A stretch of DNA of 64,000 nucleotides from Niallia taxi (GCF_032818155.1 NZ_CP102589.1:2466001-2530000); one strand, 5' to 3'. Shown: positions 44,895-53,986, counted from the first letter of the stretch. Numbers and translations: made by a program. Notes: a model not told the origin generated them from the letters alone.

Positions 44895-45778
44895 CTTTTA
44901 TCTTCTCCTCCCTTTTCGTTTTTTAGGATTTGAAGAATATTTGCGGTGATAATGTTGGCAGCTGCTTTCCTTCTGTAGCTATCTGAAATAAAGGGATCAG
45001 AATATGATTGGAAGCTCGTTTCAAGCAGTGCTCGAAACTCTTGCCAATTCGTTTTTTTCCAATCTTTATTAAGTAAGTATGCCTCACCTTCTACAAGCCT
45101 TTGCGGGAGATGAGCTCCTCCTCCAATCGCAAGCTTGATATCTGTGATGAATTCATTTCTTAGCTTCATATAGCCAGCAGTAGAAACGATGGCAGCCGTA
45201 AAGCTTTCCCTTCTGCCTATCTTTTGAAAAAACGAACGGCTCTCCCTACTCTTTTCACACGGAATGAGAATACTCAGTAAAAGAGGTGGTCCTGCCAATT
45301 GGCTTTCCTGCAGCCATTCTGTCACAGTAATAATGTAAGTGGAAGTACCGTTAAAAAACTCAAGCTTAGCATCCAACACAAGCAGTGCAGGGATGGTATC
45401 TCCGACTCTGCTGCAGACATTTCCTCCTATTGTCCCTCTATTGCGCACAGCAGGAGCAGCAATTTTTTCGCATGCTTCTGTTATAATTTTCGCTTTTTTC
45501 TGAATATTTACATTAGAAATACACGCAGACAGAAGGGTAGATGAGCCAATTCGCAAATAGTTCTCACCTTTTAATGTTTCTACTGCAATTCCTTTTAATC
45601 TATCAAGCTTATGGGAGCTAATTAAATGATTGGGTTTATGCTGTCCTGATTCCCAATTTAATTGCAAAAGAGTTCCACCAGCAACAAATACACTTTCTTC
45701 TCTTTGTAACGAAAATACATCTTCTAAAGTAACAGGTATATCAACAATTGGCTGCTCTAAATTTTGTGAGCTGCTCAT
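44885..45778 (-). CDS. pucC: Xanthine dehydrogenase FAD-binding subunit
   Basis: This 297-residue subunit binds FAD and passes electrons to NAD. VAGGTLLQ and NRGTIGGNV are the FAD-contact motifs, and a C-terminal CO-dehydrogenase-flavoprotein-like domain follows. The ATG at 45778 overlaps the pucB stop (ATGA), and GGGAGGG lies upstream; the ten extra residues of the longer frame are therefore rejected. Confidence 0.93.
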   Translation of the reverse strand: MSSSQNLEQPIVDIPVTLEDVFSLQREESVFVAGGTLLQLNWESGQHKPNHLISSHKLDRLKGIAVETLKGENYLRIGSSTLLSACISNVNIQKKAKIITEACEKIAAPAVRNRGTIGGNVCSRVGDTIPALLVLDAKLEFFNGTSTYIITVTEWLQESQLAGPPLLLSILIPCEKSRESRSFFQKIGRRESFTAAIVSTAGYMKLRNEFITDIKLAIGGGAHLPQRLVEGEAYLLNKDWKKTNWQEFRALLETSFQSYSDPFISDSYRRKAAANIITANILQILKNEKGGEDKRCI

Positions 45779-46395
45779 CTTTTGTCCCTCCCTTCCTTTT
45801 TTACACAAAATCGCTTATATTCCTCGATTGTATCAATATCAATAAATAACGCTTCATCTGTTATAGGAAGTTCTGTTCCTTTTACGTCTTTTTTCTGTAA
45901 AATTTTTTTTGCACCCATGTCACCAGTCAATAAAAGGACCTGCTGAAATAATGACGATGAAAGAACTACAGGCGGTTTTATTTCGCCATTATGGATACAA
46001 GCGACGTATTTTTGCTCTCCCTTTATTTGCGCAGAACTAATGTGCCGCAGCAAATCTGTTGTTATGAAAGGCTGATCAGCCAAACAAATCATTACACTGG
46101 AAGCTCTATGCTCCATTGCTTGCCTGATTCCTGCTCTTAGAGAGTATGACTGACCTTTATCTGAATCCTCTGCTATAACAATTTCACCACGGCCTTTTAA
46201 AAGCCTTTCCTTTATATCTGCGGAAATCCATTCCAATGTATCTTGCTTATTCACAACAATAAACACATAAGCAGATGGTATAGTAATTATTGTTCGCAGT
46301 GCTTTCATACCTAAGGCTTCTCCGTTAACTGGCAAGGTAAGTTTTTTGCAGCCCATTCGTTTACTTTGACCTGCTGCCAAGTAAATCACATTCAT
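45775..46395 (-). CDS. pucB: MobA-like nucleotidyltransferase for molybdenum cofactor maturation
   Basis: This 206-residue NTP transferase probably attaches CMP to molybdopterin for xanthine dehydrogenase. LAAGQSKRMGCKKL (the G-x-GxxR(M)-type P-loop) and LADQPFITTDLL are family motifs. Its start overlaps the pucA stop (ATGA), giving the third overlap of that kind in the operon; a TTG seven codons earlier is less likely. Confidence 0.9.
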   Translation of the reverse strand: MNVIYLAAGQSKRMGCKKLTLPVNGEALGMKALRTIITIPSAYVFIVVNKQDTLEWISADIKERLLKGRGEIVIAEDSDKGQSYSLRAGIRQAMEHRASSVMICLADQPFITTDLLRHISSAQIKGEQKYVACIHNGEIKPPVVLSSSLFQQVLLLTGDMGAKKILQKKDVKGTELPITDEALFIDIDTIEEYKRFCVKKEGRDKR

Positions 46396-47405
46396 CCTTC
46401 TAGCCCTGGAGTGCAAACTATACTGTTTTTAACAGTGATTAACTGTGCTGCGATACTAATGGCAATTTGTTCTGGTCCTTCTGCATTTATTGGGAGTCCA
46501 ACCGGTGAATGCAGCCAGACTGGTTTTGTTTTTTGTTCTAACAAACGGTCCGCTCTCTTTTTAGATCCTAAAATACCGGCAAAGGCATATTCCCTCTTGA
46601 GCAAATAGTTTACTAGCTCTTTATCCTTTTGAAAGTGATGTGTCATTATCACAATATAATCTGTACATCCTGCCTCGATATCTTCCAATAGCTCTACAGG
46701 ATTGCCAATAACAAGCATATCGGCATCAGGAAAATGCTCTTTAATACATAAAGCCGGGCGCCAATCAGCGACTATAACATGAAAACCTGCTTTTTTAGCA
46801 ATATCTGCAACTGGTCTTGCATCAGGACCAGCACCATAAATAATCAGGCGCGGCTGTGCCCGAAAGGATTGCCGAAAATAATAACCACCATCATGTTTTT
46901 GCGTAAGCTTTTTTTCTGGAATGGCGGCAAGGTTAACAGTCTCCCAATTACCAATACGTTCTCCTGTATCATTCTTAAATAGGGAGGCTTGAGAACTTAA
47001 GTCCTCATCAAGCACCTTTATATGTTCAACTGCTAGGCCTTTATCCAACCATTTCTTTACGATTTTAATATTATTCATAGCTTTATCATCGAGTTCTTCC
47101 ATCAGTACAGTAATGCTTCCGTCACACCCAACTCCTTGCCCCCATGATAAATCATCCTCTGAGCGCATATCATAATGGACGGAAGCAGAAGATATTCCTG
47201 TTTCCCAGATCTCCATTCTTGCTACTATATCCTGTTCTACACAACCGCCGCTTAATAAACCCCTTTCCTGATTATTTTCAGAAAGGTACATCATTGTTCC
47301 TTCCTTTCGATAGGCAGAACCTGTTACATCTATAATTGTGGCTAAATAGCCACCTTGCTCACTTGCTGCAATAGTTTCTAAGACTGAATACTCATCTGAT
47401 GACAT
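46392..47405 (-). CDS. pucA: XdhC-family xanthine dehydrogenase maturation factor
   Basis: This 337-residue XdhC/CoxI protein binds molybdenum cofactor and inserts or sulfurates it in xanthine dehydrogenase. It has an N-terminal XdhC domain with GGCVEQDIVARM, a C-terminal Rossmann domain (IYGAGPDARPVA) and the conserved GSKKRADRLL. It is first in the operon, with AAGGAGG 10 nt before the ATG. The 213 bp upstream hold the TnrA/GlnR box and other control sequences. Confidence 0.92.
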   Translation of the reverse strand: MSSDEYSVLETIAASEQGGYLATIIDVTGSAYRKEGTMMYLSENNQERGLLSGGCVEQDIVARMEIWETGISSASVHYDMRSEDDLSWGQGVGCDGSITVLMEELDDKAMNNIKIVKKWLDKGLAVEHIKVLDEDLSSQASLFKNDTGERIGNWETVNLAAIPEKKLTQKHDGGYYFRQSFRAQPRLIIYGAGPDARPVADIAKKAGFHVIVADWRPALCIKEHFPDADMLVIGNPVELLEDIEAGCTDYIVIMTHHFQKDKELVNYLLKREYAFAGILGSKKRADRLLEQKTKPVWLHSPVGLPINAEGPEQIAISIAAQLITVKNSIVCTPGLEG

Positions 47406-47443
47406 CTTACGAGACCTCCTTAATATTGCAGCATATTTGACGA

Positions 47444-47451
47444 TTGGTTAA
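47444..47451 (+). promoter_or_regulatory. Possible PucR-box core
   Basis: TTGGTTAA equals the conserved right half of the B. subtilis PucR box (WWWCNTTGGTTAA) and lies just upstream of pucA. The five flanking bases fit poorly, so this is a weak call. Confidence 0.3.
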
Positions 47452-47487
47452 TTTTCCGAGAGTTTCGTAATAATCAAAAACCCTTCA

Positions 47488-47504
47488 TGTTAATAAATAT
47501 AACA
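47488..47504. promoter_or_regulatory. TnrA/GlnR box upstream of the puc operon
   Basis: TGTTAATAAATATAACA matches TGTNANAWWWTMTNACA at 16 of 17 positions, including both TGTNA/TNACA arms. A weak promoter (TTGATT-N16-AAAATT, minus strand, -10 at 47455-47450) would put the box about 53 bp upstream of the start, near the position from which TnrA activates in B. subtilis. Confidence 0.7.
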
Positions 47505-47557
47505 TCTTTTGTTATTAAAGAATATTATCTTCCTAAATAAAAAAAGTCATTGTCATA

Positions 47558-47580
47558 TTTGAATAATAAAATTATTCAAA
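47558..47580. repeat. Perfect 10-bp palindrome upstream of the puc operon
   Basis: TTTGAATAAT and ATTATTCAAA flank AAA. There is no T-run after it on either side, so an operator is more likely than a terminator. It lies between the stop of the fusion gene and the TnrA box. Confidence 0.5.
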
Positions 47581-47618
47581 ATTAGTTAAGTTATACAAAT
47601 TTTCAAGTTGGTTTATCC

Positions 47619-49235
47619 TTATTCCACCAATGCCTCGTTGATTTCACCCTGTAAATTCCGTAAATATAAACACATCGACTCAAATAAATCGAGCATATCG
47701 ATTATTGCAGCAAGCGATACATTTCCTAACATGGAAATTTGAATCCAATTTCTTTCTTGTAAATAACTACTTTGATAATGAAGATAATAGCCCTGTCTTC
47801 TCATCCATTCTCCAATTTCAACACTTGATATCTGCTTATCAAGAATAATGGAGATGATCGGAGAGGAATGTTGCTGTTCTTTTGGTAATAATTCGAACTG
47901 TGAGTCTGTTAATCTTTTATAAGTGTATGCATACATGCTAGCAACATCGCTGTATTTTTTCGTAAAATCCTTAGTAAGCGCTTGCTCAAGGGCACTTAGC
48001 AAGGAGGATGAATGGGTGTAAGGGACACTATTATGGAGGTAGTATAACCCTAAATCTAAATATGGCGGAATTTGTTCATTTGGTTGTATCTCCTGATTAT
48101 GAAACACGAGCGCTAATCCTGAAATCGATTCAATGCCTTTGCCGCTCACCCCTGTTGCCAAGTATACATTCTTAAGGTCGACAGGCAGTGCTCCTATTGT
48201 ACTTATACAATCCACAGCCTGTTTTATCGGTTTTCCACCAATCACCCTCGTTATCCTATCAATGTCGTTGACAGTGCCTGTTGAGGTCTCACAGTGTACA
48301 TACCATATCCAATCAATTTCTGCATCTAGTTCTGCAGCAAGCTCAGTTTCTGTAAAAGGCTCACCCCAAGTCTTTCTTACTATTCGACATTGTAATTGAT
48401 ACCTTTTTGCTCGATTAACTAAGCGTTCACCGAATTCTCCGTTGCTTAAAACAAGTCCCTTTCCTTTTAATAAAGCCAGCTGTGCGGCGACAGCATCATT
48501 AGCAAGTGTTCCTGTACCAATCATAATTTGTACAAATTTCGCTTGCGTCATTTGTGTCAGAGATACTTGTACTCTCCTTATCAGCTCCATAAAGGCAGCA
48601 TCACGATGAGAGAAGGCTTGGCGTCCAAGAGTCTGGAGAATTTCTTTTGAAACACGTACAGGTCCAGGCAAAAACGAGACAGGTGATGGGAGAAGCTTCT
48701 CTGTCAAGAGTATATGATCCTTTGTTATATACATCGGCTGATAAATTGCCCCCGCACTTCCTACCTGATGCGCAAAAGGAATAAAACCGATATGTCGATA
48801 CATCTTTTCTTCTCGTAAAATTCCGCTTATGACTGCTCCCTCATACCCCTTCTCCTTAAAAACATGATGCAGCATTCGCAGTAAGCCGATAAACACCTTT
48901 GTTTTCCTGTATTTTTCTTTGACAGACAGCAGCCGTATTTCACAAAGTTTATTGATGTTCATTTGGTTAGGCAGGTAATCACCAATATCTCCAAGCTTTT
49001 TATCTAAGGAGAAAGGACGATTATCGGCAAGAGAAATCATACCGATTACCTCTTTTTCCTTCAAAGCAATAATATATGTATTATGTTCATGGTATGCATC
49101 TATTAACAGCCCTTGCTCATTTTTATCATGCTGTGGAATTTCCTCTGCAAATGTATCATGGTTTAATCTAAATATCTGTTCGAATTCCTGTGGATGTGAA
49201 GCAATTTTAAAAAGATAGGACGATACTTTCGCCAT
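47619..49235 (-). CDS. Fusion of N-acyl-amino-acid-synthase-like GNAT and class V aminotransferase
   Basis: A 538-residue two-domain protein. Residues about 1-175 resemble the FeeM/autoinducer-synthase branch of GNAT acyltransferases (FRLNHDTFAEE, ...D-x-Y-x-x-H..., then CEIRLLSVKEKYRKTK and an RHIGFIP end). Residues 185-530 are a fold-type I class V aminotransferase of the alanine-glyoxylate/PhnW/PucG type, with FLPGPV, FSHRDAAF, HCETSTG, PLP-contacting Asp342 and the Schiff-base Lys366 (GVSGKG). Both active sites look intact. It follows a PlsY-type gene by 44 bp and precedes the puc operon. A PucG-like role in ureidoglycine metabolism, or making an N-acylated amine, are alternatives; neither is shown. 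Confidence 0.8.
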   Translation of the reverse strand: MAKVSSYLFKIASHPQEFEQIFRLNHDTFAEEIPQHDKNEQGLLIDAYHEHNTYIIALKEKEVIGMISLADNRPFSLDKKLGDIGDYLPNQMNINKLCEIRLLSVKEKYRKTKVFIGLLRMLHHVFKEKGYEGAVISGILREEKMYRHIGFIPFAHQVGSAGAIYQPMYITKDHILLTEKLLPSPVSFLPGPVRVSKEILQTLGRQAFSHRDAAFMELIRRVQVSLTQMTQAKFVQIMIGTGTLANDAVAAQLALLKGKGLVLSNGEFGERLVNRAKRYQLQCRIVRKTWGEPFTETELAAELDAEIDWIWYVHCETSTGTVNDIDRITRVIGGKPIKQAVDCISTIGALPVDLKNVYLATGVSGKGIESISGLALVFHNQEIQPNEQIPPYLDLGLYYLHNSVPYTHSSSLLSALEQALTKDFTKKYSDVASMYAYTYKRLTDSQFELLPKEQQHSSPIISIILDKQISSVEIGEWMRRQGYYLHYQSSYLQERNWIQISMLGNVSLAAIIDMLDLFESMCLYLRNLQGEINEALVE

Positions 49236-49279
49236 ATAAAAAACCCCTCTCCAAGCAATTAGTCAATATGAACGTTATG

Positions 49280-49861
49280 TTAGTTTCTTATTAACAGAAA
49301 TTGTCTCCAATTAAGTTTATGTGCACATATCACTATAGTCACTACAAGCAGGGCAATTATGCCCGGCAAAACCTCCTTCTCGATAAAGAATAACGCGACT
49401 GCACAAACGAGCAGACTTAATAGACCAGGTACTGTAAAGCCTTTATATAACAAATAAAATAGGAAAAAGCTGATAATGATAATAGGAACAAACCAAAAAT
49501 TAACAGCTAGCAAACCTCCAATTAACGTGGATATCCCTTTCCCTCCTTTCTTTTGGAATAGGACTGGTTTTATGTGACCAATACAAACAAACAGCAAGCC
49601 AAAAAGCTGGACAGCTGTTGAAAAGCCAAGCAGGCGGCCGATGATGATGACTGCCGCTCCTTTCATGGCATCTCCTAGAAATGTAAGTATAAAAGCCTTT
49701 TTCCCATAAAGCCTTCCAGCATTCCTCGCCCCAGGATTTTTACTTCCTTCTGCCCGGATGTCACCTCCAGATTGCATTTTGCCTACTATAAAACCAAATA
49801 AGAGATTACCAACAAAATAAGCGCAGATTAAATATAAAACTAGCAACATACCACCATCCAT
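49280..49861 (-). CDS. PlsY-type glycerol-3-phosphate acyltransferase homologue
   Basis: This 193-residue membrane protein has about five hydrophobic segments and the three PlsY motifs in recognisable form: GSKNPGARNAGR, then GHIKPVLFQKKGGKG (part) and a later IPGI/LPGI region. PlsY transfers acyl groups from acyl phosphate to glycerol 3-phosphate. Because housekeeping plsY in Bacillus sits elsewhere, this is probably a second copy serving its operon partner, the GNAT-aminotransferase fusion. The start is uncertain (49861 or 49849); neither has a good ribosome binding site. Confidence 0.82.
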   Translation of the reverse strand: MDGGMLLVLYLICAYFVGNLLFGFIVGKMQSGGDIRAEGSKNPGARNAGRLYGKKAFILTFLGDAMKGAAVIIIGRLLGFSTAVQLFGLLFVCIGHIKPVLFQKKGGKGISTLIGGLLAVNFWFVPIIIISFFLFYLLYKGFTVPGLLSLLVCAVALFFIEKEVLPGIIALLVVTIVICAHKLNWRQFLLIRN

Positions 49862-50142
49862 GTTTTTTATATAAAAATGTTATTTTTATCCAAGTAAATT
49901 ATACAACATTAGAATAAATTTACACAAATTTTATTATTTTCTCTTTCAAAAAAGACCATTTTAAGTTATTTTATTTACAGTTTCCAAATACACCTTGAAT
50001 AATTTCTTTAGTTTTTTTATTATGAATGTAGCAATCTATCCGATATAAGATAGATGACAATAGTTAAAAATCCATTTTGCCTTTGAATCAGGCGGCGAAC
50101 ACCTGGTTCATCGTATTTGCTTGTAAAACCGAGGTGAACATT

Positions 50143-50379
50143 ATGAACAAAGAAATTATTAAATTTATTAGAAAAAACTACGAAATGACACAAAGAGACT
50201 TTGCCAAGGTTGTCAATTGTAGCTTTGCTTTGATTGCCCTTGTAGAAGTTGGCAAAAGAAATGTCAGCAAAGAGCTTGAGCACAAGGTAAAAACGGCATT
50301 TAACATAGATGATCAGGACATTCAGTCCATCACTACAATTATCTCTGAATTTACTAAAGGCATCCCTCCGTTCATGTAA
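50143..50379 (+). CDS. Small XRE-family helix-turn-helix protein
   Basis: This 78-residue protein is mostly one Cro/CI-type domain: NYEMTQRDFAKVVNCSFALIALVEVGKRNVS (part) has the helix-turn-helix spacing, followed by a short C-terminal tail. It would act as a DNA-binding repressor; target unknown. The ATG at 50143 has GAGGTG upstream, and the 22 extra residues of the longer frame are non-coding leader. No phage genes are near. Confidence 0.8.
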   Translation: MNKEIIKFIRKNYEMTQRDFAKVVNCSFALIALVEVGKRNVSKELEHKVKTAFNIDDQDIQSITTIISEFTKGIPPFM

Positions 50380-50392
50380 CAAAAAGCAAATG

Positions 50393-50419
50393 AAGAAGAG
50401 CAAATATTTTGCTCTTCTT
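50393..50419 (+). terminator. Terminator of the XRE gene
   Basis: AAGAAGAGCAAA pairs with TTTGCTCTTCTT. Confidence 0.8.
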
Positions 50420-50709
50420 ATCCTCTTTGCTAAGTTAATGAATTTCCCGCTTATACTATCTTTATTCTGCTAACCCGCTTTATACATACAAAAAATATTG
50501 CTTACATAAGTTTTTTTATTAGAAATAAAATATGTAATTCCTCTTTGAATATACTAATCTTCCTTCGTTTGAACCGATTTCATTCCATTATTTCCTAAAA
50601 AGGAGATGTGATAAAAAAATTATCTTATACATGCTGAATCATAAGTGATTTCATATATACTTGGGCAAGAATCTTGAATGTATTAATAGCATGGATTTAA
50701 TTTACTATT
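50420..50709. other. Gene-free stretch
   Basis: AT-rich sequence between the XRE terminator and repeat copy B. AAAAAGGAGAT near 50600 is a ribosome-binding-site-like sequence but leads only to a nine-codon frame. No RNA gene or promoter was recognised. Confidence 0.4.
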
Positions 50710-50994
50710 AATTTGTTTCATTTCGTTGCACCCGCTCGCTTTTTTTCTGGGAGGCATGGACCTCTTTGTCCTTGTCTTCGTCTGCAAAGTCTAAATTATC
50801 TCTACTTCCCTTTGTATTAGAGCGTCCTCTATTTCCCTTAGTAGTCGAGTGTCCTCCGCTCCATTCCAGTGTGCTATTAAAAAAAACCGAGCTATTAATC
50901 GACAGTTGATTAAATAGTTCGGTTATTATGCATGTTCACATACTTAATTCCAAGCCTCTTTAAATTGGACTTACATACATATGTCTCAGCTTCT
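50710..50994 (-). repeat. Intergenic repeat, copy B (diverged, opposite orientation)
   Basis: Read on the minus strand this follows copy A (35793-36149) in order: AGCTGAGACATA (for GGCTGGGACATA), the ACCGAACTATTTAATCAAC hairpin, GGAATGGAGCGGAGG, CACTCGACT, GGGAAATAGAGGA, GCAGACGAAGAC, then AATGAAAC. The GC-rich middle is degraded, with extra AT-rich sequence, and the right terminal repeat was not found. Like copy A it starts right after a gene's stop codon, here the chemoreceptor's. Confidence 0.75.
50880..50924 (-). terminator. Hairpin terminator of the chemoreceptor gene inside repeat copy B
   Basis: AACCGAACTATTTAATC and the imperfect complement GATTAATAGCTCGGTT are followed by TTTTTT on the minus strand. 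Confidence 0.75.
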
Positions 50995-51006
50995 ATTTTA
51001 AGCTTT

Positions 51007-53061
51007 TTATAGTTTAAATTTATTTATAACCAGCATCAGCTCTTCTGCCATTTTGCTTAAACCTATGGCTGATGCTGATATTTCCTGCATGGATGCTATT
51101 TGTTCTTCTGTTGCAGCAGATACGTTTTGTGTTCCTTGATCTGTTTGCTCTGCCATTTGTTTAACAAGATTAATTGCCTGAACGATTTTTTCCATGCCGT
51201 TGTTCAGTTCTTTAACAGATTGTGAGACTGAAGTGATTTGTTCACTGACCTCATCAACAGCAGTTTCTATTTCACCGAAGATTTCTCCCGTTTGCTTTAC
51301 TACTACGATGCCTCCGTCCACTTCGGCCGTTGCATAATTCATTGATTCCACAGCTTTAGCTGTCTCTTTTTGAATTCTGCCGATAAGCCCACTGATTTTA
51401 CTTGCTGAGTCAGAGGATTGTTCTGCCAAATGGCGAACCTCTTCGGCCACAACAGCAAAGCCTTTGCCCTGCTCACCTGCTCTCGCCGCTTCAATGGCTG
51501 CATTTAATGCAAGCAAGTTTGTTTGATCGGCAATCGCTGTTATTACTTGAGAAATTTCACCTATTTCACTTGAATAGCTTCCAAGCTCTGTAATCACAGT
51601 CGCTGACTCTTTCACACGCTTACTTATCATATCCATTTGTGTCTCAACTGTGCCAATTGCCTTATTTCCATCAGCTGCTTTAGCGGAAGCCTCAACAGAT
51701 CTTTTTGTTACACTGTCTGAGCTCACAGCTATATGCTGGACATAGTTTAACATGCTTGCAACAGATTTGTCGGTTTCTTCTAATTCTGAAACTTGTTTGT
51801 CCATCGCATGGTTTACTTCATGGATTGTTGCAGAAATATGCTCTGATGCTGCGTTCATTTCCTCTGTACCTGCAGAGAGCTCCTCACTTGAGGCAGCAAC
51901 CTGTTCTGCTGCAGCTCTCACTTTGTGAATAACTCCTCGCAAGTTCTCAGTCATCATACCAAATGATGATGCAAGCTCCCCGATTTCGTCCTTTGACTGA
52001 ATCAGGATCTTCTCATTTTGCAAATCACCTTGAGCGATATTTTGTGCTTGCAGATTGATATCATCTAACGGCTTTAAGCTTCTTCTAATAATGTAAACTA
52101 ATGCAGCAATTAGGACTGCTGATAGTATTAATGACAAGAAAATAGACGTTATATTTGTTTTTGTTAAACTGTCTTGAACATCATTTAATGTCTGACTCGC
52201 AATTGTTGCATTTTGGAAATAAGATGTGGTATCCACCTGTGCAAGCAGTACATATCTCACTTCTTCGTCCACAATGATTGGATAATAAATTTCAGCTTTT
52301 TTATCTTCCATGTTTAATGTCGGTTCTTTTGAATCAACCACTTTTTTGATTGTTTCATCCTTTGTTGTTGAACCCTTTTTAAGAACAGATTCCTGCCCTG
52401 TTTTCAACGACTCTGTTAATACGACATTGCTGTTGCTAATTAAGTATATGGATTGAACACCATTACCCTCCTGAATGAATTTTGAAAGAGAGTCTTCAAA
52501 TACTTCTGCATTACGTCCGACTTCCAATATTCCTTTACCGTTAAGTCTCGGAATAGAGGTGAATTTAAAAATCTCCCCATTTTCTTTCTTAATTGTTAAA
52601 GGCCCCTCCAACATTTTCATATCACCTGTTATAAGTCCTTTTACATTTGGATCGAAGGTAAGTAAGTTAAAACCAACGGAAGTCTTATCCGTGGAATGGG
52701 TGAACACCCCTTTATCATTGGTCAATAAAAAATCGGTCATTTCCGTTTGTTTGGCAATTCGTTTCAAATCCTCGTTTGAAACATTACGTTGGGCATCAAT
52801 CTGTTGGAGTGTGTATGCAGCATTAGCCATACTTTCATCTAATTGCTGCTCCAAAACTACAACATGCTGAGAAATTTCCGTCGACAGCCCAGTCAGTTTT
52901 GATTCTACATCTTTTTTTGAATTTGATTCCAATTGCTGTATAACTAAGTCCGTATTTTGTTTTAGCTTATTTGTTTCAACAAACTGCAAAAGGCTGGATG
53001 CTGCTATAAGCACAATGATGATTACGCTTGTTATGCCAATCATCTTATTTTTTAAAGACAT
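51007..53061 (-). CDS. Methyl-accepting chemotaxis protein
   Basis: This 684-residue transmembrane receptor has TM1 at about 8-27, an extracellular Cache-type ligand domain (about 30-300), TM2 at about 303-325, a HAMP domain and a long coiled-coil signalling domain. The highly conserved hairpin tip is present ([32 protein letters not shown], quoted in part). Glu/Gln methylation sites flank it. It signals to CheA/CheW; the ligand is unknown. Ribosome binding site GGGAGG. Its terminator comes from the repeat immediately downstream. Confidence 0.95.
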   Translation of the reverse strand: MSLKNKMIGITSVIIIVLIAASSLLQFVETNKLKQNTDLVIQQLESNSKKDVESKLTGLSTEISQHVVVLEQQLDESMANAAYTLQQIDAQRNVSNEDLKRIAKQTEMTDFLLTNDKGVFTHSTDKTSVGFNLLTFDPNVKGLITGDMKMLEGPLTIKKENGEIFKFTSIPRLNGKGILEVGRNAEVFEDSLSKFIQEGNGVQSIYLISNSNVVLTESLKTGQESVLKKGSTTKDETIKKVVDSKEPTLNMEDKKAEIYYPIIVDEEVRYVLLAQVDTTSYFQNATIASQTLNDVQDSLTKTNITSIFLSLILSAVLIAALVYIIRRSLKPLDDINLQAQNIAQGDLQNEKILIQSKDEIGELASSFGMMTENLRGVIHKVRAAAEQVAASSEELSAGTEEMNAASEHISATIHEVNHAMDKQVSELEETDKSVASMLNYVQHIAVSSDSVTKRSVEASAKAADGNKAIGTVETQMDMISKRVKESATVITELGSYSSEIGEISQVITAIADQTNLLALNAAIEAARAGEQGKGFAVVAEEVRHLAEQSSDSASKISGLIGRIQKETAKAVESMNYATAEVDGGIVVVKQTGEIFGEIETAVDEVSEQITSVSQSVKELNNGMEKIVQAINLVKQMAEQTDQGTQNVSAATEEQIASMQEISASAIGLSKMAEELMLVINKFKL

Positions 53062-53212
53062 ATGTTACCTCCCAATATAAATAGTACATCTTTATATCGG
53101 ACATCTTGTTCTCTAGTTTAGTCCAAGCCTTTTATTCAGACTATTTCTCTTGCAACCTTTTTAAACATTTGTTCATAAGCTGTAATGATACGAAAAAAGA
53201 GGAGGAAATAAT

Positions 53213-53941
53213 TTGCCTGATGTTAAACAAAGTTCACCCGTTTATTTGCCAGAGACAAATATAACGGCAGCTACTTCGCAAACTGTTTTCCAGTACAACT
53301 ATTTAGAGGCATATATGGCAGAACAACAATCAAAAAATGAAATGCTGCAGATGAAATTAGAGGATATTTATTTGCAAGCTAATAATAATACGCAAGAACA
53401 AGCAGCAAAGCTGCAGCATCTCGAGGAATTACTTTACATTCAGGGAAACGTATCTAATCAGGTTCTAGAAGAAACAAAAAATAATCAGGATCATATAAAG
53501 GCTGTTCTTCAATCTGCTCATGCTGCAGAAAAATTAGCAAAGGAAAATGCCCAAAAGCTTTCAGATGAGCAGTATGTTCATACTGCCATTCTCGATCAGT
53601 TCGTATTTCAGGATAAGGCAATCAGTAATCTTACAGAAACGCTCGAGGATTTTAAACAAAGCACAGCTGCCTTACAGGAAAAAATAAATCAAACGGAAGA
53701 AACACAGCAGCATATCGAAGAAAAATTAGAGCTTCAAGAAATATTCCAAAAGACTGTTTTAGAAAAAGTCGAGGATACAGATGGGAAAATCAGCAAATTG
53801 TCGAGACAAATGGATTATTTAAAAGAAGTTATTTTTGAAAGAATAGAATTTTTAGCTGCAAAGTTCGAGGACAATTTAAAATCGATAGTTATTCCCGTAC
53901 AAAAATTTTTCATTAAAACAAATGAGAAGGAAAAGAAATAA
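53213..53941 (+). CDS. Coiled-coil protein of unknown function
   Basis: This 242-residue acidic, hydrophilic protein starts at a TTG with GAGGAGG upstream. Residues about 35-225 are almost continuous heptad-like helix with many Q, E, K and L. No signal peptide, membrane segment or cysteine. The N-terminal 30 residues are polar and proline-containing. It lies alone between the divergent chemoreceptor gene and the convergent LysM gene. It may be a cytoskeletal, phage-tape-like or spore structural protein; nothing decides between these. Confidence 0.75.
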   Translation: MPDVKQSSPVYLPETNITAATSQTVFQYNYLEAYMAEQQSKNEMLQMKLEDIYLQANNNTQEQAAKLQHLEELLYIQGNVSNQVLEETKNNQDHIKAVLQSAHAAEKLAKENAQKLSDEQYVHTAILDQFVFQDKAISNLTETLEDFKQSTAALQEKINQTEETQQHIEEKLELQEIFQKTVLEKVEDTDGKISKLSRQMDYLKEVIFERIEFLAAKFEDNLKSIVIPVQKFFIKTNEKEKK

Positions 53942-53948
53942 GCACAAA

Positions 53949-53980
53949 AAAAGGATAGCGGCATGCTATCCTTTTTTTTA
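53949..53980. terminator. Bidirectional terminator
   Basis: AAAGGATAGC and GCTATCCTTT around GGCAT, with T-runs on both exits, between convergent genes. Confidence 0.85.
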
Positions 53981-53986
53981 ACCTTA

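Noticed and set aside
50088..50112. A LexA/SOS box-like sequence (CGAAC-ACCT-GGTTC) before the XRE gene
   Set aside because: The half-site spacing is one base off the CGAAC-N4-GTTCG consensus and the gene has no link to DNA repair.
50595..50635. Strong AAAGGAGAT ribosome-binding-like site in the gap before repeat copy B
   Set aside because: It leads to a nine-codon frame only; no peptide of known type was recognised.
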